Shown here one piece after another: positions 59,739 to 64,000 of a DNA stretch of 64,000 bases. Each line of letters starts with the position of its first letter. Position 1 is the stretch's first letter. Location of the stretch: contig JBIKTR010000004.1 of assembly GCA_044348005.1 (NCBI GenBank), positions 62,001 to 126,000 on the forward strand, in the 5' to 3' direction. This stretch comes from JAJTHC01 sp044348005. GTDB lineage: Bacteria > Cyanobacteriota > Vampirovibrionia > Vampirovibrionales > JAJTHC01. Under the pieces are notes generated by a model. That model worked only from the letters and a program-made list of their open reading frames with translations. It was not told the origin of the DNA and made no database searches. Position numbers and translations under genes: made by a program.

Positions 59739-60959
59739 ATGTTTAACGATCCCGCAGAAATCAATGAAGTTGGTGTGGTTCATTACCCTGATTTAGACCA
59801 TCACGTCCGTATATTTGACACCACCTTAAGAGACGGCGAACAATCGGCAGGGGCATCTTTACACCCTTATGAAAAATTACAAATTGCCAAAAATCTTGAA
59901 AAATTGCGGGTGGACATCATTGAAGCGGGCTTTCCAGCCTCTTCAGAACAAGACTTTAATTCTGTTCGTGAAATTGCGGCCACCATTGAGTATTCAACCG
60001 TTGCTGGCTTGGCTCGGTGTAAACAATCAGACATTCAAGCCGTCTGGGATGCTGTAAAAATCGCCAAAAAACCTCGCATCCACACGTTTATTGCGACCTC
60101 TGACATTCACATTGAAGCCAAATTCAACAAAACCCGTGAAGAAGTGTTGAATATGGCTGTTGAACACGTAAGGTTTGCCAAAAGTTTGTGTAACGACATT
60201 GAGTTTAGTGCCGAAGACGCAGGGCGAACGGATCCTGAATACTTATATGCCGTGCTTGAAGCCGTCATTGAAGCAGGCGCTACAACAGTCAACATACCTG
60301 ACACCGTGGGCTATACCTTGCCGAATGAGTTTGGTCGTTTAATTTATAACATACGTCATCGTGTTTCTAACATCAACCAAGCCGTGATTGCCACGCATTG
60401 CCATAATGATTTAGGCTTAGCCGTTGCCAATAGCCTAATGGGCGTTATGAATGGGGCGAGACAAGTGGAATGTACGATCAACGGCATTGGTGAACGGGCG
60501 GGTAATGCGGCGATGGAAGAAGTTGTGATGGCCTTGCATGTGCGTCGAGATGTGATGCAAGGCATCCATACGACGGTTAATCCGTTGTATTTTTACGAAA
60601 CCAGTCGCATGGTGAGTGAAATGACCAGTATTGCGGTTCAGCCGAACAAGGCGATTGTTGGACGCAATGCCTTTGCCCATGAAAGTGGCATTCATCAAGA
60701 TGGCTTTCTCAAAAGTAGTCAAACCTACGAAATTATGGAACCTGAAATGGTGGGTGTGGCCGCCACAGATTTACCCCTGGGGCCACGTTCAGGGCGTGCC
60801 GCCTTACGGATGCGTCTTCATGCCTTGGGGTATGATTTAACCCCCCAAGAACTTCAGGCCTTGTTCCCCATTTTTAAGCGCGTGGCAGACGAAAAAAAAC
60901 GCGTTGAAAATGAAGAGCTTCAAGCCATACATTCAGAATGGTTGTCGCTTAAGGTTTAA
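59739..60959 (+). CDS. leuA: 2-isopropylmalate synthase catalytic domain, lacking the regulatory domain
   Basis: 406 residues. TIM-barrel DRE-TIM motifs FDTTLRDGEQ (about 28-37) and AEDAGRTDPEY, the metal-binding HCHND (about 214-218), and NGIGERAGNAAMEEVV. It condenses acetyl-CoA with 2-oxoisovalerate for leucine. Full-length LeuA has about 500-530 residues; this stops after the subdomain KRVADEKKRVENEELQA, just before the C-terminal leucine-binding domain. So feedback control may be absent. A PLPEGEG palindrome begins 30 bases later. Confidence 0.9.
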   Translation: MFNDPAEINEVGVVHYPDLDHHVRIFDTTLRDGEQSAGASLHPYEKLQIAKNLEKLRVDIIEAGFPASSEQDFNSVREIAATIEYSTVAGLARCKQSDIQAVWDAVKIAKKPRIHTFIATSDIHIEAKFNKTREEVLNMAVEHVRFAKSLCNDIEFSAEDAGRTDPEYLYAVLEAVIEAGATTVNIPDTVGYTLPNEFGRLIYNIRHRVSNINQAVIATHCHNDLGLAVANSLMGVMNGARQVECTINGIGERAGNAAMEEVVMALHVRRDVMQGIHTTVNPLYFYETSRMVSEMTSIAVQPNKAIVGRNAFAHESGIHQDGFLKSSQTYEIMEPEMVGVAATDLPLGPRSGRAALRMRLHALGYDLTPQELQALFPIFKRVADEKKRVENEELQAIHSEWLSLKV

Positions 60960-60983
60960 TATAGAAGCCTCTAAAAAAGTGGC

Positions 60984-61050
60984 TTTACTCCCTCTCCCTC
61001 TGGGAGAGGGTTGGGGTGAGGGATACGGGATGCCCCGTCAGAGCTGGTGT
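60984..61050. repeat. PLPEGEG palindrome module after leuA
   Basis: CCCTCTCCCTCTGGGAGAGG with GGTTGGGGTGAGGGA, GGGATGCCCC and AGCTGGTGTCCCTCC, the same module order as at 14.5 kb and 26.0 kb. It abuts a part-copy of the stop-codon element. Confidence 0.85.
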
Positions 61051-61051
61051 C

Positions 61052-61102
61052 CCTCCTCGCGACAACAAAGAGAACATAGACCATTTTATCTTTCGAACAC
61101 TA
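61052..61102 (-). repeat. Stop-codon element, partial copy E
   Basis: One terminus only: on the minus strand TAGTGTTCGAAAGATAAAAT, GGTCTATGTTCTCTTTGTTG and TCGC, ending where the palindrome module begins. The first three bases are the TAG of ftsW (plus strand CTA, 61100-61102). The remainder of the element was replaced or lost. Confidence 0.72.
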
Positions 61103-62245
61103 TAAAAGTGAAAATAATAAGCCAATCATCCCTAAAGTCACCACCACACTCGTGCCGCCATAACTAATTAAAGGCAACGTAACCCCTGTGACAGGAAATA
61201 AACCTATGGCGACACAGATATTGATGAGCGCTTGTACGACGAGCATCCACGTCAAAGCAAAGGCCAACAACTGCTTAAAGGGTGTTTCTGCACTGCGGCT
61301 AATGTTAAAACCACGAAGCGCCAACCAGCCGTAAAAACTAAGCGTCACCATCGCCCCTAAAAACCCCAGTTCATCGCAAATAATGGCAAAAATAAAATCG
61401 GTATGTTGAAAGGGCAAGTAAAATAATTTTTGCACAGAATTGCCGTAGCCTGTTCCAAGCAAGCCCCCACTGGAAATGGCGTAAAAGCTCTGAATAATGT
61501 TATAGCCCACATCCTGCGGATCGTTCCACGGATTGAGCCAGCCTTCAATGCGTCGCCATTGATAAGGGGTGTGCTTAATTTTTTCAAAAAGCAGCCAAAA
61601 GCCCAAGGGAAGCCCCCCCACATAGAACCAAGTCGGTGCACCTGCCATAAAAGTCACGCCTAAAAAAGCTGAACTTAACAGGAGTGTTATACTTAAGTTG
61701 GGTTGCTTAAAAATTAACCCTATAATGGCCAAACACATCACGCTTGCCGTTACCACGCGTTCTAAGCGTCGATGCGATTGATCGCTGAATGCCCACGCCA
61801 GCAATAAGGCGACCGCTGGTTTGGCGAGTTCAGAGGTTTGAAAGCGAATAGGACCAATGCTGAGCCATCGTTCCGAGCCATTGGCTGTGTCTCCCACCCA
61901 TTGCGTTAAAAGAAGTAGCCCTAAAGTGACCCAAGCAAACACCCAGACCCTTTGCTTGAGTCGTGCTTCTTTAAATCCCGCTAAAATCCACATTAACAAA
62001 AAACCAACCACCATAAAAAGGGCCTGTCTCAACACAAAATACAGCTTAGAATCGTTTAGTTCTGCTCCATAATGGGCTGAAGCACTAAATAAAACCAGCA
62101 ATCCAAAGACGCATAAGGCCACTGTCACCCAAAAAAGTTGGGGATCTGTTTGAAAGGGTTCGTAAAAGCCCTGCCAAGCATCCTTCAAAAAGGGAAGAAG
62201 TCCTTTATGAGTACGTGTGTGTGTTCTGATTAGTGGGCTATTCAT
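61100..62245 (-). CDS. ftsW: SEDS-family cell division protein FtsW
   Basis: 381 residues from the ATG at 62245 (overlapping the murD TGA; a GTG at 62248 is an alternative). About ten membrane helices. Conserved residues: NGSERWLSIGPIRFQTSELAK (about 121-141), where the SEDS Arg/Glu/Lys lie, FQHTDFIFAIICDELGFLG, and the C-terminal PLISYGGTS (about 362-370). It polymerises septal peptidoglycan with a class B PBP. Close relatives RodA and SpoVE cannot be excluded by motif, but linkage to murD supports FtsW. Confidence 0.93.
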   Translation of the reverse strand: MNSPLIRTHTRTHKGLLPFLKDAWQGFYEPFQTDPQLFWVTVALCVFGLLVLFSASAHYGAELNDSKLYFVLRQALFMVVGFLLMWILAGFKEARLKQRVWVFAWVTLGLLLLTQWVGDTANGSERWLSIGPIRFQTSELAKPAVALLLAWAFSDQSHRRLERVVTASVMCLAIIGLIFKQPNLSITLLLSSAFLGVTFMAGAPTWFYVGGLPLGFWLLFEKIKHTPYQWRRIEGWLNPWNDPQDVGYNIIQSFYAISSGGLLGTGYGNSVQKLFYLPFQHTDFIFAIICDELGFLGAMVTLSFYGWLALRGFNISRSAETPFKQLLAFALTWMLVVQALINICVAIGLFPVTGVTLPLISYGGTSVVVTLGMIGLLFSLL

Positions 62246-63810
62246 CACGCAAGTTCCTTAAAAAAGTCTGCCACAACGGATTCAAAAAAACGGCCTCGTT
62301 CTTCAAAATCCTTAAAGGCGTCTTGGCTGGCACAGGCGGGCGCCAGTAAAACAGGGTAAGTCGGATGCAATTGTTGAAGCGTCAAGGCTTTTATTGTGGC
62401 GTCTTCCAAGCTTTTTACCACAGAAAAAGGCTTGTTGTAGCCCGCGTGTTTAAGGGCGTCGAAAAACTCAGGGGCATCTTGACCAAAACAGAACACGCAC
62501 GCGGTGCGTTCTTGGCATAATTTGGCCCAATCTTGTAAGGGGGTGTGCTTTGAAAGTCCACCCACCAGTAGGATGGCCGGCGTCTGAAGTGGGATGCACC
62601 CCAAGGCAGACATACTCGCTTCGGGATTCGTGGCCTTAGAATCGTTAATCACCACATAAGGGGCAGGCACCGCCAAACGCTGAAAGCGATGAGCCAACCC
62701 TTGAAAAGCACCCAAGGCGTGCGAAAGCGAATGGGCACGGGCGGGGGTGAGTGGGCTTTTTTCAATGAAGGCATCCCACAAAATGGCGCCTAGAGCCAGT
62801 AGCATATTTTGGGTATGATGCCCCCCCGTTTCAGGGTAAGCCTGTCGCCGAAGCTCAAGTGAATTAAAGTCACGCAAAGGGGCCAAAGCATCTTGAAAGG
62901 CTTTAGGAATGTAGAGTTCAATGACGTCGTGTTTATTCACAAATAATTGAGGAACGTCTAAAACTTCTAAAGCATGGGGACGCGTATGAATGCCTATGGT
63001 CTTTAAAGGGTTACGTTGATTTTGCCATTGCATGGCAATGGGGTCATCCAAATTTAAAACGGCGTATTCACAGGCGTAATCGCCAATAAACAAGCGAGCT
63101 TTTGCTTCGACATAGGCTTGCCAACTGCCGTGCCAGCTTAAATGGTCAGGCGTCAAGTTACTAAACACACCAATTTTCTGCGTCACGTGGGTCGAATAAT
63201 ACAATTGATAAGAACTTAATTCCGCGACAATTTGCACAGGGGTTTGACTCTGCAACGATTCAATCACCACATCTGAAATCGCATGGCCGATGTTACCACA
63301 AGCAACCGAATTCACCTGTGGATTTAAGCCCTTTAAAAGGTGCGAAATTAAGCTTGTAATGGTACTTTTGCCGTTGGTGCCCGTTACACTAATCCACCCG
63401 CGCACGTGTTTGGGTTGATTGAGACAAGCCCAGTCCGGTTCAGAAAGAAGGGTAAAGCCTTTTGCTTTTAAGGACTTGACTAAATCTGAATGAGGGGGAA
63501 TGCCGGGGGAAAGCACCACCACTTCGGCATGATGCAGTAACGAATCGTTTGAGCCGATTTCAAGATGCACTTGATCAGACAACTGAGCCAAGGTGGCATC
63601 CTGCAAGCGGGCTTGAGGATTAGAATCGCTTAAAAGAATCGAAGAACACCCAAGTGCTACTGCTAAGCGTGCCGCGGCTTGCCCAGAAGTCGAAATGCCC
63701 ACAATGGACAAGGATTCTGGCACGCAAAAGGCCTGAAGCGGACTCTCTTCCACTTGAAAGAGCTGGCTTTGCTCTTGCCTATCTTCAGGATTCACTTCAA
63801 GACCTTGCAT
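62245..63810 (-). CDS. murD: UDP-MurNAc-L-Ala:D-Glu ligase
   Basis: 521 residues. N-terminal Rossmann-like domain (VGISTSGQAAARLA near 37-50), Mur ligase P-loop VTGTNGKSTITSL (about 142-154), ELSSYQL (about 195-201), FSNLTPDHLSWHG, and NDSKATNPEASMSAL near the C-terminus. Slightly long for the family (about 440-460) because of an N-terminal extension of about 33 residues. Precedes ftsW by a TGATG overlap. Confidence 0.95.
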   Translation of the reverse strand: MQGLEVNPEDRQEQSQLFQVEESPLQAFCVPESLSIVGISTSGQAAARLAVALGCSSILLSDSNPQARLQDATLAQLSDQVHLEIGSNDSLLHHAEVVVLSPGIPPHSDLVKSLKAKGFTLLSEPDWACLNQPKHVRGWISVTGTNGKSTITSLISHLLKGLNPQVNSVACGNIGHAISDVVIESLQSQTPVQIVAELSSYQLYYSTHVTQKIGVFSNLTPDHLSWHGSWQAYVEAKARLFIGDYACEYAVLNLDDPIAMQWQNQRNPLKTIGIHTRPHALEVLDVPQLFVNKHDVIELYIPKAFQDALAPLRDFNSLELRRQAYPETGGHHTQNMLLALGAILWDAFIEKSPLTPARAHSLSHALGAFQGLAHRFQRLAVPAPYVVINDSKATNPEASMSALGCIPLQTPAILLVGGLSKHTPLQDWAKLCQERTACVFCFGQDAPEFFDALKHAGYNKPFSVVKSLEDATIKALTLQQLHPTYPVLLAPACASQDAFKDFEERGRFFESVVADFFKELA

Positions 63811-63841
63811 CAGGGGGCGTCCTTTTAAGTCACTTACATGC

Positions 63842-64000
63842 TTATTCGCTTTGGGGTTTGACGACGATATTCACCAACTTATTAGGAACCACAATGACTT
63901 TGACGATCGTCATGCCTTCAAGAAACTTTTGCACCGCTGGGGAAGCTTTGGCCAATGTTTCAAGGGTGTCTTTATGCGTGTCTAACGCCACAGAAACTTT
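63842..64000 (-). CDS. leuS: Leucyl-tRNA synthetase, C-terminal end (rest outside window)
   Basis: 52 codons from the right edge to the TAA at 63842-63844. The sequence ...VQKFLEGMTIVKVIVVPNKLVNIVVKPQ matches the conserved C-terminal domain of bacterial LeuS. About 30 bases separate it from the murD start, so leuS-murD-ftsW probably form an operon. No start inside the window. Confidence 0.9.
   Translation of the reverse strand, partial: KVSVALDTHKDTLETLAKASPAVQKFLEGMTIVKVIVVPNKLVNIVVKPQSE

Noticed and set aside
1..64000. tRNA genes
   Set aside because: The only GTTCGATTCC-type arm with a matching acceptor belongs to the tmRNA; other GTTCGAA words lie in the repeat element ends without cloverleaf partners.

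Overview
The window looks like chromosomal DNA of a Gram-negative, non-photosynthetic bacterium related to Cyanobacteria (possibly the Vampirovibrionia/Melainabacteria side; low certainty). The pointers are a tmRNA whose tag contains NNVVAFAR, close to the cyanobacterial NNIVxFAR pattern as I recall it; a single-RRM glycine-rich RNA-binding protein of the cyanobacterial Rbp type; a system II cytochrome c maturation gene (ccsA); a BcsC-like TPR/beta-barrel protein that implies an outer membrane; and cell-wall genes scattered over the window rather than held in one dcw cluster. No photosynthesis gene is present, and no tRNA or rRNA was seen.

Layout. 1-6.1 kb: end of an unknown gene, a HEAT-like protein with a NeuD/PglD-like acetyltransferase, msrB, a Gly/Met-rich membrane protein, a holin-like membrane protein, ccsA and ilvE. 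6.1-12.9 kb: serB and a Cys-rich partner, an unknown gene, rpoZ, a membrane GGDEF enzyme and a secreted TPR protein. 13-20.7 kb: a CrtC/AttH-like lipocalin protein, murG, ssrA, rbp, a 583-bp foldback repeat and nadE. 20.7-30.5 kb: a repeat-rich accessory stretch with two small leader-sharing genes, an orphan phage terminase, a HicAB toxin-antitoxin pair between 60-bp direct repeats, a SIMPL protein, two paralogous unknown genes, folD and a dicarboxylate symporter. 30.5-36.4 kb: a histidine kinase/response regulator pair, aroH, a class A PBP and a YmdB-like phosphodiesterase. 36.5-38.5 kb: an AAA ATPase plus TOPRIM-like pair resembling split anti-phage systems. 38.7-48.7 kb: a P-type metal ATPase, a NYN protein with a structured leader, a phosphopantetheinyl transferase, a YhhQ transporter, coaE, cysK, and a murF-mraY-aminotransferase operon. 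49-55.8 kb: the BcsC-like protein, a receiver-kinase hybrid and gmk. 55.8-64 kb: recQ, a neuB operon, a short leuA, and a leuS-murD-ftsW operon running off the right end.

Three repeat systems cut across this. (1) G+C-rich palindromes that read PHPNPLPEGEG when translated; they crowd intergenic regions and sit in frame inside nadE and terL. (2) Large foldback elements at about 8.6, 17.3 and 30.2 kb. (3) A roughly 120-150 bp element (five copies or part-copies) whose arms vary in sequence but stay complementary, and whose ends supply the stop codons of neighbouring genes. There are also short exact copies of gene ends placed elsewhere, and many long G/C homopolymers, one of which breaks the frame of an unknown gene by a single base. 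The most promising undescribed items are the stem-conserved stop-codon element, the leader-linked family of unknown proteins, and the mosaic AAA/TOPRIM pair.
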